A stretch of DNA of 64,000 bases from Erwinia sp050410775 (lineage in GTDB: Bacteria; Pseudomonadota; Gammaproteobacteria; Enterobacterales; Enterobacteriaceae): NCBI RefSeq assembly GCF_050410775.1, contig NZ_CP191229.1; one strand, written 5' to 3'. Below the pieces are notes generated by a model. It saw only the letters and a program-made list of their open reading frames with translations, was not told where the DNA came from and did not search any database. Shown here in pieces: positions 44,732 through 54,051 of the stretch. Every line of letters begins with the position of its first letter. Position 1 is the first letter of the stretch. The position numbers were made by a program, and so were the translations under genes.

Positions 44732-46089
44732 TCGCACTTTCCCTTAAAAGACTGGCGGATATCACGAATGGCGAACTGGTTGGCGGCGATCTCTCCTTTT
44801 CGGCAGTGACGACGGATACCCGTAAGGTCAGCGCCGGCTGTCTGTTTATTGCCCTGAAGGGCGAGCGCTTTGATGCCCATCAGTTCGTGGGCGATGCGAT
44901 TGCCGCCGGTTCGGCAGCTCTGTTGGTTAGTGAGCACTTACCTGTTGCCGTGCCGCAGGTGATTGTCGCCGATACCCGCATTGCGCTTGGTCAGCTGGCT
45001 GGCTGGGTGCGCCAGCGTTCACCAGCGCGCGTGGTCGGTTTGACCGGCTCGTCAGGCAAAACTTCCGTCAAGGAGATGACCGCGGCGATCCTGCGCGAAT
45101 GCGGTGAGACGCTCTATACCGCAGGCAATCTGAATAATGATATCGGCGTGCCCCTGACGCTGCTGCGGCTGACCGAAAAGCATCAGTATGCGGTGATCGA
45201 ACTGGGCGCCAATCATCAGGGCGAGATCGCCTATACCACGGCGCTGGCCCGTCCGGAATCGGCGCTAATCAATAATCTGGCCGCCGCACATCTTGAAGGC
45301 TTCGGTTCACTGGCCGGCGTGGCGAAGGCGAAAGGGGAGATTTTTCAGGGGTTGCCTGATAACGGCACCGCTATCTTCAACGCGGACAGCAACGACTGGC
45401 CGAACTGGCAGAGCATGCTGCATGGCAAAAGAGTCTGGCGCTTCTCGCCGGATATCCAGACTGACAGCGACTTCTCCGCAGCTGACGTGGCTATTACCAC
45501 TGCCGGTACGACATTCACCATGCATACCCCGGCCGGCGCTGTCGCTATCACGCTGCCGCTGCCGGGTCGCCATAATATTGCCAACGCGCTGGCCGCGGCC
45601 GCGCTGGCGCTGTCAGTGGATGCACCGCTGAGCGCGATCCAGAAAGGATTATCCTCGCTGAAAGCTGTACCCGGAAGGCTTTTCCCGGTTCAGCTGGCTG
45701 AGAACAAGCTGATTATTGATGACAGCTACAACGCGAATGTCGGTTCAATGACCGCCGCGGCGCAGGTGCTGGCTGGCATGCCGGGCTATCGGGTGATGGT
45801 GGTGGGCGATATGGCTGAACTGGGCGATGAGGCGGAAGCCTGCCATCGTGAAGTGGGCGAAGCTGCCCGTCTGGCCGGAATTGATAAAGTGCTGAGCGTA
45901 GGGAGCCTGAGCAGACTCATCAGCGAGGCGAGCGGAGAGGGCGAACACTTCACGGATAAAACCGCCGTTACGCAGCGCCTTCGGACGCTGCTTGCGACAC
46001 ATCCACATATCACCGTTTTAGTTAAAGGTTCACGTAGTGCCGCCATGGAGCAGGTAGTACAGAGCTTACAGGAGAAAGGAACATGTTAG
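44728..46089 (+). CDS. murF: UDP-MurNAc-tripeptide:D-Ala-D-Ala ligase
   Basis: MurF completes the cytoplasmic pentapeptide by adding D-Ala-D-Ala. The ATP loop GLTGSSGKTSVKEM is near 107–120, and ELGANHQGEIAYT and DDSYNANVGSM are family motifs. Length 453 (E. coli 452). It shares ATGA with the murE stop and overlaps mraY by 7 nt, so the whole run is translated as a coupled unit. Confidence 0.98.
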   Translation: MIALSLKRLADITNGELVGGDLSFSAVTTDTRKVSAGCLFIALKGERFDAHQFVGDAIAAGSAALLVSEHLPVAVPQVIVADTRIALGQLAGWVRQRSPARVVGLTGSSGKTSVKEMTAAILRECGETLYTAGNLNNDIGVPLTLLRLTEKHQYAVIELGANHQGEIAYTTALARPESALINNLAAAHLEGFGSLAGVAKAKGEIFQGLPDNGTAIFNADSNDWPNWQSMLHGKRVWRFSPDIQTDSDFSAADVAITTAGTTFTMHTPAGAVAITLPLPGRHNIANALAAAALALSVDAPLSAIQKGLSSLKAVPGRLFPVQLAENKLIIDDSYNANVGSMTAAAQVLAGMPGYRVMVVGDMAELGDEAEACHREVGEAARLAGIDKVLSVGSLSRLISEASGEGEHFTDKTAVTQRLRTLLATHPHITVLVKGSRSAAMEQVVQSLQEKGTC

Positions 46090-47165
46090 TCTGGCTGGCC
46101 GAGCATCTGGTCACATTTTATTCTGGCTTCAACGTCTTTTCCTACCTGACGTTTCGCGCCATTGTCAGCCTGCTGACTGCCCTGTTTATCTCACTGTGGA
46201 TGGGCCCGCGTATGATCGCCCGCCTTCAGGAGATGTCGTTCGGTCAGGTCGTGCGTAACGACGGTCCCGAATCCCATTTCAGCAAGCGCGGCACGCCGAC
46301 GATGGGCGGGCTGATGATCCTGTTCTCTATCACCGTTTCGGTGCTGATGTGGGCCTATCCATCAAATCCTTATGTCTGGTGCGTACTGTTTGTGCTGATT
46401 GGCTATGGGATTATCGGCTTTATCGATGACTACCGCAAAGTGGTGCGTAAAGATACTAAGGGACTGATCGCGCGCTGGAAGTTTTTCTGGCAGTCGGTGA
46501 TCGCCCTGAGCGCCGCCTTTGTGATGTATATGATTGGCAAAGATACGCCAGCGACCGAGCTGGTGGTGCCGTTTTTCAAAGATATTATGCCGCAGCTTGG
46601 CCTGCTCTATCTGCTGCTCGCCTACTTCGTGATTGTCGGCACCAGTAATGCCGTCAATCTGACCGACGGGCTGGATGGCCTGGCCATTATGCCGACCGTC
46701 TTTGTGGCTGCTGGTTTCGCCCTGGTTGCCTGGGCGACGGGTAATATGAACTTCGCCAACTATCTGCACATTCCTTATCTGCGCCACGCCGGTGAACTGG
46801 TGATCGTGTGTACCGCCATCGTGGGCGCGGGGCTGGGCTTTCTCTGGTTTAACACCTATCCGGCTCAGGTTTTTATGGGCGATGTGGGATCGCTGGCGCT
46901 TGGCGGCGCGCTGGGCACGATCGCCGTGCTGCTGCGCCAGGAGTTCCTGCTGCTGATTATGGGCGGCGTGTTCGTGGTGGAAACGCTCTCGGTGATCCTG
47001 CAGGTGGGCTCGTTCAAGCTGCGCGGCCAGCGCATTTTCCGCATGGCGCCGATTCATCACCATTATGAACTGAAAGGCTGGCCGGAGCCGCGCGTCATTG
47101 TGCGCTTCTGGATTATTTCGCTGATGCTGGTGCTGATTGGCCTGGCAACGCTGAAGGTGCGGTAA
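46083..47165 (+). CDS. mraY: phospho-MurNAc-pentapeptide transferase
   Basis: MraY transfers phospho-MurNAc-pentapeptide to undecaprenyl phosphate, making lipid I at the inner membrane. It has about ten membrane spans. Conserved catalytic stretches are FIDDYRKVVRKDTKG (Asp pair near 115), NAVNLTDGLDGLA with Asp near 193, and FMGDVGSLALGG with Asp near 267; MAPIHHHYELKGW is near the C-terminus. Length 360 equals E. coli. murD starts 3 nt after the stop. Confidence 0.98.
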   Translation: MLVWLAEHLVTFYSGFNVFSYLTFRAIVSLLTALFISLWMGPRMIARLQEMSFGQVVRNDGPESHFSKRGTPTMGGLMILFSITVSVLMWAYPSNPYVWCVLFVLIGYGIIGFIDDYRKVVRKDTKGLIARWKFFWQSVIALSAAFVMYMIGKDTPATELVVPFFKDIMPQLGLLYLLLAYFVIVGTSNAVNLTDGLDGLAIMPTVFVAAGFALVAWATGNMNFANYLHIPYLRHAGELVIVCTAIVGAGLGFLWFNTYPAQVFMGDVGSLALGGALGTIAVLLRQEFLLLIMGGVFVVETLSVILQVGSFKLRGQRIFRMAPIHHHYELKGWPEPRVIVRFWIISLMLVLIGLATLKVR

Positions 47166-47168
47166 ACC

Positions 47169-48485
47169 ATGGCAGATTATCAGGGTAAAAAAGTCGTCAT
47201 TATCGGGCTGGGCCTTACCGGCCTCTCCTGCGTTGATTTCTTTTTAGCGCGCGGCGTGACGCCACGCGTGATGGATACCCGCGCCGTGCCGCCCGGCGTC
47301 GAGAAGCTGCCGGAAAACGTGATGCGCTGGCTGGGCTCCCTGAATGATGACTGGCTGCTGGATGCCGATCTGATTGTTGCCAGCCCCGGCATGGCGCTGG
47401 CGCATCCCTCGCTGATGGCGGCGGCAGAGGCTGGTGTGGAGATCGTCGGTGATATAGAGCTTTTCTGCCGTGAAGCGCAGGCGCCCATTGTGGCGATCAC
47501 CGGTTCAAACGGCAAAAGCACCGTGACCACGCTGGTGGGCGAAATGGCGAAAGCCGCAGGCTGGCAGGTGGGCGTAGGCGGCAATATTGGCCTGCCTGCG
47601 CTGATGCTGCTTGAACAGCCCGCGCAGCTCTATGTGCTGGAGCTGTCGAGCTTTCAGCTGGAGACGACCTACAGCCTGCAGGCCGCTGCCGCAACGATCC
47701 TGAACCTTACTGAGGATCATATGGATCGTTATCCGCTTGGCATGCAGCAATACCGGGCGGCCAAACTGCGCGTTTATGAACAGGCCTCTGTCTGCGTCGT
47801 GAACGCTGATGACGCCATGACCATGCCGGTTCGCGGCGCAGATAAGCGCTGCGTCAGCTTTGGCGTGGACGTCGGCGATTACCATCTTAATCAGCAGCAG
47901 GGCAGCACCTGGCTGCGGGTAAAGGGCGAAAAAGTCCTTAACACCAGCGAGATGATGCTCGTTGGGCAGCATAACTTTACCAATGCGCTGGCGGCGCTGG
48001 CGCTGGCCGACGCGGTTGGGCTGCCGCGCGCCTCCAGCCTGAAGGCGCTGACTTCCTTTACCGGCCTGGCGCACCGCTTTCAGCTGGTTCTGGATCATAA
48101 CGGCGTGCGCTGGATTAATGATTCAAAGGCGACCAACGTCGGCAGTACGGAAGCGGCGCTGAACGGACTCAAGGTGGAGGGCAGGCTCTGGCTCCTGCTG
48201 GGCGGTGACGGCAAGTCAGCCGACTTCAGCCCGCTCTCTCCTTATCTGCAAGGAGACAGCGTACGGCCTTACTGTTTTGGTCGCGACGGCGACGCGCTGG
48301 CCGCGCTGCGGCCCGATATTGCCGTCCGTACAGCAACAATGCGCGAGGCGATGCAGCATATCGCCCGCCAGGTAAAGCCGGGCGATATGGTTCTGCTTTC
48401 GCCCGCCTGCGCCAGCCTGGATCAGTTTAAAAACTTCGAACAGCGCGGCGAAATCTTCACGCAGCTGGCTAAGGAGTTGGGCTGA
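47169..48485 (+). CDS. murD: UDP-MurNAc-L-alanine:D-glutamate ligase
   Basis: MurD adds D-glutamate in the second amino-acid step of peptidoglycan precursor synthesis. The ATP loop AITGSNGKSTVTTL is near 108–121, with ELSSFQLETT, NLTEDHMDRY and WINDSKATNVGSTEAAL further on. Length 438 equals E. coli. The stop overlaps ftsW by one base (TGATG). Confidence 0.98.
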   Translation: MADYQGKKVVIIGLGLTGLSCVDFFLARGVTPRVMDTRAVPPGVEKLPENVMRWLGSLNDDWLLDADLIVASPGMALAHPSLMAAAEAGVEIVGDIELFCREAQAPIVAITGSNGKSTVTTLVGEMAKAAGWQVGVGGNIGLPALMLLEQPAQLYVLELSSFQLETTYSLQAAAATILNLTEDHMDRYPLGMQQYRAAKLRVYEQASVCVVNADDAMTMPVRGADKRCVSFGVDVGDYHLNQQQGSTWLRVKGEKVLNTSEMMLVGQHNFTNALAALALADAVGLPRASSLKALTSFTGLAHRFQLVLDHNGVRWINDSKATNVGSTEAALNGLKVEGRLWLLLGGDGKSADFSPLSPYLQGDSVRPYCFGRDGDALAALRPDIAVRTATMREAMQHIARQVKPGDMVLLSPACASLDQFKNFEQRGEIFTQLAKELG

Positions 48486-49699
48486 TGAGAATGATTGGCG
48501 CTGCCCTGGCCGGTGGGATCACGAATCGTCTGAAAGAGTGGGTGATGGGCCCACGCGAGAGCGACGCGAGCGGCACGATTCTCTATGATCGCACGCTGCT
48601 CTGGCTCACCCTCGGCCTGGCGATGATCGGCTTTGTGATGGTGACCTCGGCGTCGATGCCGGTGGGACAGCGTCTTTCAGAAGACCCGTTCTACTTCGCC
48701 AAGCGTGATGCGCTTTACCTGATACTGGCATTTTGTATGTCGCTGGTAACGCTGCGCATCCCGATGGCGTTCTGGCAGCGCTACAGCAATATCATGCTGC
48801 TGGTCACGGTATTCCTGCTGCTGATTGTGCTGGTAGTCGGCAGCTCCGTTAACGGTGCCTCGCGCTGGATTGCGCTTGGGCCGCTGCGTATTCAGCCAGC
48901 GGAACTGTCGAAGCTGTCGCTGTTCTGTTACCTCGCAAGCTATCTGGTGCGTAAGGTAGACGAGGTCCGCAACAACTTCTGGGGCTTCTGTAAGCCGATG
49001 GGCGTGATGGTGGTGCTGGCGGTACTGCTTCTGGCGCAGCCTGACCTGGGAACCGTGGTGGTATTGTTCGTGACCACGCTGGCGATGCTGTTTCTTGCCG
49101 GGGCCAAGCTCTGGCAATTTCTGGCTATTATCGGCTCCGGAATTTTCGCCGTTTGTCTGCTGATTGTTGCCGAGCCATACCGTATGCGCCGTGTGACCTC
49201 TTTCTGGAATCCCTGGGAAGATCCCTTCGGTAGCGGCTACCAGCTTACTCAGTCCCTGATGGCCTTTGGCCGCGGGGAATTCTGGGGACAGGGGCTGGGA
49301 AATTCGGTGCAAAAACTGGAATATTTACCGGAAGCGCACACCGACTTTATCTTCTCCATTATTGGGGAAGAGCTGGGTTATATCGGTGTGGTTTTTGCCC
49401 TGTTGATGGTATTCTTCGTCGCTTTTCGCGCGATGTCCATCGGCCGTCGCGCGCTGGAGATGGACCAGCGTTTTGCTGGTTTTCTGGGCTGCTCCATCGG
49501 CATCTGGTTCAGCTTTCAGGCGCTGGTCAATGTCGGCGCGGCGGCGGGCATGCTGCCAACCAAAGGGTTGACGCTGCCGCTGATCAGTTACGGTGGTTCG
49601 AGTCTGATTATTATGTCGACCGCCATCGTTTTTTTGCTACGTATAGATTATGAAACGCGCCTGGCCAGAGCACAGGCGTTTACGAGAGGTAGCCGATGA
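48485..49699 (+). CDS. ftsW: septal peptidoglycan glycosyltransferase FtsW
   Basis: FtsW is the SEDS-family polymerase that pairs with FtsI at the septum. About ten membrane helices are seen. Characteristic stretches are YDRTLLWLTLGLAMIGFVMVTSAS, RIQPAELSKLSLFCYLASYLVRK and AQPDLGTVVVLF (catalytic Asp region), then PEAHTDFIFSIIGEELG and TKGLTLPLISYGGSS. Length 404 (E. coli 414); the N-terminal cytoplasmic tail is shorter and diverged. It overlaps murD by 1 nt and murG by 4 nt. Confidence 0.97.
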   Translation: MRMIGAALAGGITNRLKEWVMGPRESDASGTILYDRTLLWLTLGLAMIGFVMVTSASMPVGQRLSEDPFYFAKRDALYLILAFCMSLVTLRIPMAFWQRYSNIMLLVTVFLLLIVLVVGSSVNGASRWIALGPLRIQPAELSKLSLFCYLASYLVRKVDEVRNNFWGFCKPMGVMVVLAVLLLAQPDLGTVVVLFVTTLAMLFLAGAKLWQFLAIIGSGIFAVCLLIVAEPYRMRRVTSFWNPWEDPFGSGYQLTQSLMAFGRGEFWGQGLGNSVQKLEYLPEAHTDFIFSIIGEELGYIGVVFALLMVFFVAFRAMSIGRRALEMDQRFAGFLGCSIGIWFSFQALVNVGAAAGMLPTKGLTLPLISYGGSSLIIMSTAIVFLLRIDYETRLARAQAFTRGSR

Positions 49700-50751
49700 A
49701 AGGGAAACGCCTGATGGTCATGGCGGGTGGAACAGGCGGGCACGTTTTCCCTGGTCTGGCCGTGGCTCACTATCTGATGGATCAGGGCTGGCAGGTTCGC
49801 TGGCTGGGCACGGCTGACCGCATGGAGGCCGATCTGGTGCCGAAGCACGGCATTGATATCGACTTTATCAGTATCAGCGGGCTGCGCGGCAAAGGTCTGA
49901 AGGCCCAGCTTGCGGCGCCGCTGCGTATCTTCAAGGCGGTACGCCAGGCGCGGGCTATCATGAAGGCCTGGCAGCCCGACGTGGTGCTCGGTATGGGCGG
50001 CTACGTTTCCGGCCCCGGCGGGCTGGCAGCCTGGAGCTGCGGTATCCCGGTGGTGCTGCACGAGCAGAACGGCATTGCCGGACTGACCAACAAATGGCTG
50101 GCGAAAATCGCCAAAAAGGTGATGCAGGCGTTTCCCGGCGCCTTCCCTGATGCGGATGTGGTCGGCAATCCGGTGCGTACCGACGTGCTGGCGCTCCCCT
50201 TACCGGAAGCGCGGCTGGCAAACCGCAGCGGCCCGGTGCGCGTGCTGGTTATCGGCGGCAGTCAGGGCGCCCGCGTTCTGAATCAGACGCTTCCTCAGGT
50301 GGCGGCACTACTGGGTGAGTCCATTACCCTGTGGCACCAGGTCGGTAAAGGTTCGCTGGAAAGCGTAAAAGAAGCCTATCAGCAGGTTAACCCGCAGCAT
50401 AACGTTACAGAGTTTATCGACGATATGGCTGCCGCCTACGCCTGGGCCGATGTGGTGGTCTGCCGTTCCGGCGCGCTGACGGTCAGCGAAGTGGCTGCGG
50501 CCGGATTACCGGCGATATTTGTGCCTTTTCAGCATAAAGACCGCCAGCAGTACTGGAATGCGCTGCCGCTTGAACAGGCGGGTGCGGCAAAAATTTATGA
50601 GCAGCCGCAGTTTAACGCGGCGGCGGTAGCAGAGACGCTGGCCGGCTGGGATCGCCCGACTTTACTGCAAATGGCAGTAAAAGCACGCGGCGTTGCGATC
50701 CCGGATGCGACCGAACGCGTTGCGGCTGAAGTCAGCGCCGTGGCGTTATAA
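49696..50751 (+). CDS. murG: lipid II synthase (GlcNAc transferase) MurG
   Basis: MurG transfers GlcNAc to lipid I to give lipid II on the inner face of the membrane. The N-terminal G-loop MVMAGGTGGHVFPGLAVA is at 7–24. VLGMGGYVSGPGGLAAW, the donor-domain loop GGSQGARVLNQ and CRSGALTVSEVAAAGLPAIFVPF follow. Length 351 (E. coli 355). It shares ATGA with ftsW; murC follows after 70 nt. Confidence 0.98.
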   Translation: MKGKRLMVMAGGTGGHVFPGLAVAHYLMDQGWQVRWLGTADRMEADLVPKHGIDIDFISISGLRGKGLKAQLAAPLRIFKAVRQARAIMKAWQPDVVLGMGGYVSGPGGLAAWSCGIPVVLHEQNGIAGLTNKWLAKIAKKVMQAFPGAFPDADVVGNPVRTDVLALPLPEARLANRSGPVRVLVIGGSQGARVLNQTLPQVAALLGESITLWHQVGKGSLESVKEAYQQVNPQHNVTEFIDDMAAAYAWADVVVCRSGALTVSEVAAAGLPAIFVPFQHKDRQQYWNALPLEQAGAAKIYEQPQFNAAAVAETLAGWDRPTLLQMAVKARGVAIPDATERVAAEVSAVAL

Positions 50752-50821
50752 AAGAGAATTTGCAGGGCTGAAGGTTCGGCCCTTAACAAAAGGTGCATCA
50801 GTGCACCGACAGGCAGAAAAG

Positions 50822-52297
50822 ATGAATACACAACAACTGGCAAAACTGCGTACTATCGTGCCCGAGATGCGTCGCGTCCGGCACATTCACTTTGTTGGCA
50901 TCGGCGGTGCTGGCATGGGCGGTATTGCCGAAGTGTTGGCCAATGAAGGTTATCAAATCAGCGGTTCGGACCTGGCGCCGAACGCGGTCACCCAGCATCT
51001 GAGCAAGCTGGGTGCAACCCTCTATTTCAACCATCGCCCTGAGAACGTCAGCGATGCGAGCGTGGTCGTAGTTTCTACCGCCGTTTCGCAAGATAACCCG
51101 GAAATTATTGCCGCCCGTGAAGCGCGCATTCCGGTGATCCGCCGTGCGGAAATGCTCGCCGAGCTGATGCGTTTCCGCCATGGTATCGCCGTTGCGGGCA
51201 CCCACGGCAAGACCACCACGACAGCGATGTTATCAAGTATCTATGCGGAAGGCGGACTCGATCCGACCTTCGTTAACGGCGGCCTGGTGAAGGCCGCCGG
51301 CACGCACGCCCGTCTGGGCAGCAGCCGCTATCTGATTGCCGAAGCTGATGAGAGCGACGCCTCGTTTCTGCATCTTCAGCCGATGGTGGCGATCGTCACC
51401 AATATTGAAGCTGACCATATGGATACCTACCAGGGCGACTTCGAAAATCTGAAGCAGACGTTTATCAACTTTCTGCACAATCTGCCCTTTTATGGCCGTG
51501 CCGTGCTGTGCGTGGATGATGCGGTCATCCGCGATCTCATTCCCCGCGTCGGCCGCCAAATTACCACCTATGGCTTCAGCGAAGACGCCGACGTGCGTAT
51601 CGCCAGCTATGAGCAGCATGGTGCGCAGGGTCACTTCACGCTGGCCCGCCTCGATAAACCGCTTATGCACGTGACGCTGAACGCGCCAGGCCGCCACAAC
51701 GCGCTTAACGCGGCGGCAGCGGTGGCGGTGGCGACGGAAGAGGGCATTGAGGATGATGAAATCCTCAGCGCGCTGGAGAGCTTCCAGGGAACGGGCCGCC
51801 GGTTTGATTTCCTCGGTGAATATCCGCTGGCTGAGGTGAACGGCCAGGCAGGCACGGCGATGCTGGTGGATGACTACGGTCATCATCCCACCGAAGTGGA
51901 TGCAACGATCAAAGCGGCGCGCGCAGGCTGGCCGGATAAGCAGCTGGTTATGATCTTCCAGCCGCACCGCTACACGCGAACCCGTGATTTATATGACGAT
52001 TTCGCGAATGTGCTGTCTCAGGTAGACGTACTGCTGATGCTGGAAGTTTACTCCGCGGGCGAAACACCTATTCCAGGTGCAGACAGCCGCTCTCTCTGCC
52101 GCACCATTCGCAGCCGGGGCAAGGTGGATCCCATTCTGGTCTCCGATCATGATGCCGTGATGGAAATGCTGGCGCCCAAGCTCAGCGGCAACGATTTGAT
52201 TCTGGTGCAGGGCGCCGGGAATGTAGGACGCATTGCACGTACACTGGCTGACAATAAGCTACAACCGCAGAAAAACGAGGGGGAACATCATGGCTGA
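50822..52297 (+). CDS. murC: UDP-MurNAc:L-alanine ligase
   Basis: MurC adds the first amino acid, L-alanine, to UDP-MurNAc. The UDP-binding motif FVGIGGAGMGGIAEVL is at about 24–39 and the ATP loop AVAGTHGKTTTTAML near 125. DDYGHHPTEV and FQPHRYTRTRDLY are family motifs. ATG 50822 (MNTQQLAKL) gives 491 residues, equal to E. coli; in-frame codons further up would enter murG. It overlaps ddlB by 8 nt. Confidence 0.98.
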   Translation: MNTQQLAKLRTIVPEMRRVRHIHFVGIGGAGMGGIAEVLANEGYQISGSDLAPNAVTQHLSKLGATLYFNHRPENVSDASVVVVSTAVSQDNPEIIAAREARIPVIRRAEMLAELMRFRHGIAVAGTHGKTTTTAMLSSIYAEGGLDPTFVNGGLVKAAGTHARLGSSRYLIAEADESDASFLHLQPMVAIVTNIEADHMDTYQGDFENLKQTFINFLHNLPFYGRAVLCVDDAVIRDLIPRVGRQITTYGFSEDADVRIASYEQHGAQGHFTLARLDKPLMHVTLNAPGRHNALNAAAAVAVATEEGIEDDEILSALESFQGTGRRFDFLGEYPLAEVNGQAGTAMLVDDYGHHPTEVDATIKAARAGWPDKQLVMIFQPHRYTRTRDLYDDFANVLSQVDVLLMLEVYSAGETPIPGADSRSLCRTIRSRGKVDPILVSDHDAVMEMLAPKLSGNDLILVQGAGNVGRIARTLADNKLQPQKNEGEHHG

Positions 52298-53210
52298 GAA
52301 AGTAGCGGTATTGCTGGGTGGCACCTCTGCGGAACGCGAAGTGTCACTGATGTCAGGCAACGCGGTGCTGGCCGGGCTGAAAGAAGCGGGCATTGACGCG
52401 CATGCGGTGGACATTCGTGATTTCCCGGTAATGCGGCTGAAGGATGAGGGCTTTGACAAGGCCTTTATCGCGCTGCACGGGCGCGGTGGGGAAGACGGTA
52501 CGCTACAGGGCGTTCTGGAGTTTCTCGCCATCCCTTATACCGGCAGCGGCGTGATGGCCTCGGCCATCACCATGGACAAACTGCGCACCAAGCAACTCTG
52601 GCAGGGCTGTGGTCTGCCGGTTGCCCCTTATGTGGCGATTACCCGTAAGGAAATGGATGCCGGACTGAGCGAAGAGATGCGCGCGCGCATCACGGCCCTC
52701 GGTCTGCCTCTGTTCGTTAAGCCAAGCTCCGAAGGCTCCAGCGTAGGCATCAGCCGTGTTAATGAAGCTGACGCGCTTCAGGCTGCGCTGGATGAGGCTT
52801 TCCGTCACGATGACGATGTGCTGGTTGAAGCTTTTCTGAGCGGTCCCGAATACACCGTTGCGGTGATCGGCGAAGATATTTTGCCTTCCATACGAATTAA
52901 AGTCATTTCTGAGTTCTATGACTATGAAGCAAAATACTTTTCTGACGATACTGAGTACTTCTGTCCGAGCGGCCTGAACGCCGATCGTGAAGCTGAACTG
53001 AGCAATCTTGTGATAAAAGCCTGGCGTGCGCTGGGATGTAGCGGCTGGGGCCGCGTGGACGTAATGATGGGCGGCGACGGTCAGTTTTATCTGCTGGAGG
53101 TCAACACCTCGCCTGGCATGACCGGCCACAGCCTGGTGCCGATGGCGGCGAAACAGGCCGGGATGAACTTCTCGCAGCTGGTAGCGCGCATTCTGGAGCT
53201 GGCCGACTGA
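52290..53210 (+). CDS. ddlB: D-alanine:D-alanine ligase B
   Basis: DdlB makes the D-Ala-D-Ala dipeptide used by MurF and is the D-cycloserine target. It is an ATP-grasp enzyme. The N-terminal VAVLLGGTSAEREVSL places the catalytic Glu at 15. LHGRGGEDGTLQG, FVKPSSEGSSVGIS and YLLEVNTSPGMTGHSLVP complete the family set. Length 306 equals E. coli with ATG 52290 after GAGG; it overlaps murC by 8 nt. ftsQ starts 1 nt after the stop. Confidence 0.98.
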   Translation: MAEKVAVLLGGTSAEREVSLMSGNAVLAGLKEAGIDAHAVDIRDFPVMRLKDEGFDKAFIALHGRGGEDGTLQGVLEFLAIPYTGSGVMASAITMDKLRTKQLWQGCGLPVAPYVAITRKEMDAGLSEEMRARITALGLPLFVKPSSEGSSVGISRVNEADALQAALDEAFRHDDDVLVEAFLSGPEYTVAVIGEDILPSIRIKVISEFYDYEAKYFSDDTEYFCPSGLNADREAELSNLVIKAWRALGCSGWGRVDVMMGGDGQFYLLEVNTSPGMTGHSLVPMAAKQAGMNFSQLVARILELAD

Positions 53211-53211
53211 T

Positions 53212-54051
53212 ATGTCTCAGGCTGCTCTGAATGTTCGTAACCGTGAAGCGCAGGAAAAAGCGCGCTCCGGACGGAGTAACGGTACGCGGCTGGCAGGTAT
53301 CCTCTTTTTGATGATGGTATTGGGTGTGATGCTGGCCGGCGGTTTTGTGGTGGTGAAGTGGATGAATGATGCCTCACGGCTGCCGCTGTCGAAGCTGGTG
53401 GTCACCGGCAAGACCCACTACACCACCAATGACGATATTCGTCAGGCAATACTTTCCCTGGGCGAGCCAGGCACCTTCATGTCGCAGGATGTGGATGTCA
53501 TTCAGCAGCAGATCGAACGTCTGCCCTGGATTCAACAGGTCAGCGTCCGTAAGCAGTGGCCGGATGAACTGAAAATTCACCTGGTAGAGTATGTGGCGGT
53601 AGCGCGCTGGAACGATCTGCATATGGTGGATGCCGAAGGAAAATCCTTCAGCGTGCCGGCCAGCCACCTGGGTAAGGAAACGCTGCCGATGCTCTACGGC
53701 CCGGAAGGCAGCGAGAAAGAAGTACTGACCGGCTATCACCAGATGAACAGCGTGCTGGCGGCCGGTAAATTTAAGCTGAAGGCCGCCTCAATGACAGCGC
53801 GGCGGTCATGGCAGTTGGTTTTAGAGGATGATATCCGGCTGGAGCTGGGACGCAGCGAAAATATGAAGCGGCTGAAACGCTTCATACAGCTCTATCCCTC
53901 CCTGAGCCAGCAGGCGCAGGCGGACAATAAGCGTATCAGCTATGTGGACCTGCGGTATGACTCTGGCGCGGCAGTAGGATGGGCACCGGCCCTTATTGAG
54001 AACACTGACAGTAATCAGCAACAGCATCAGGCACAGGTTGGACAACAATGA
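53212..54051 (+). CDS. ftsQ: cell division protein FtsQ
   Basis: FtsQ is the bitopic scaffold that links early and late divisome proteins and binds FtsL/FtsB. The short cytoplasmic tail (SQAALNVRNREAQEKARSG) leads to a membrane helix at about 27–47. A POTRA domain (LPLSKLVVTGKTHYTTNDDIR) and the β-domain (PMLYGPEGSEKEVL, RISYVDLRYDSGAAVGW) follow. Length 279 (E. coli 276), with a Gln-rich tail. It shares ATGA with ftsA. Confidence 0.97.
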   Translation: MSQAALNVRNREAQEKARSGRSNGTRLAGILFLMMVLGVMLAGGFVVVKWMNDASRLPLSKLVVTGKTHYTTNDDIRQAILSLGEPGTFMSQDVDVIQQQIERLPWIQQVSVRKQWPDELKIHLVEYVAVARWNDLHMVDAEGKSFSVPASHLGKETLPMLYGPEGSEKEVLTGYHQMNSVLAAGKFKLKAASMTARRSWQLVLEDDIRLELGRSENMKRLKRFIQLYPSLSQQAQADNKRISYVDLRYDSGAAVGWAPALIENTDSNQQQHQAQVGQQ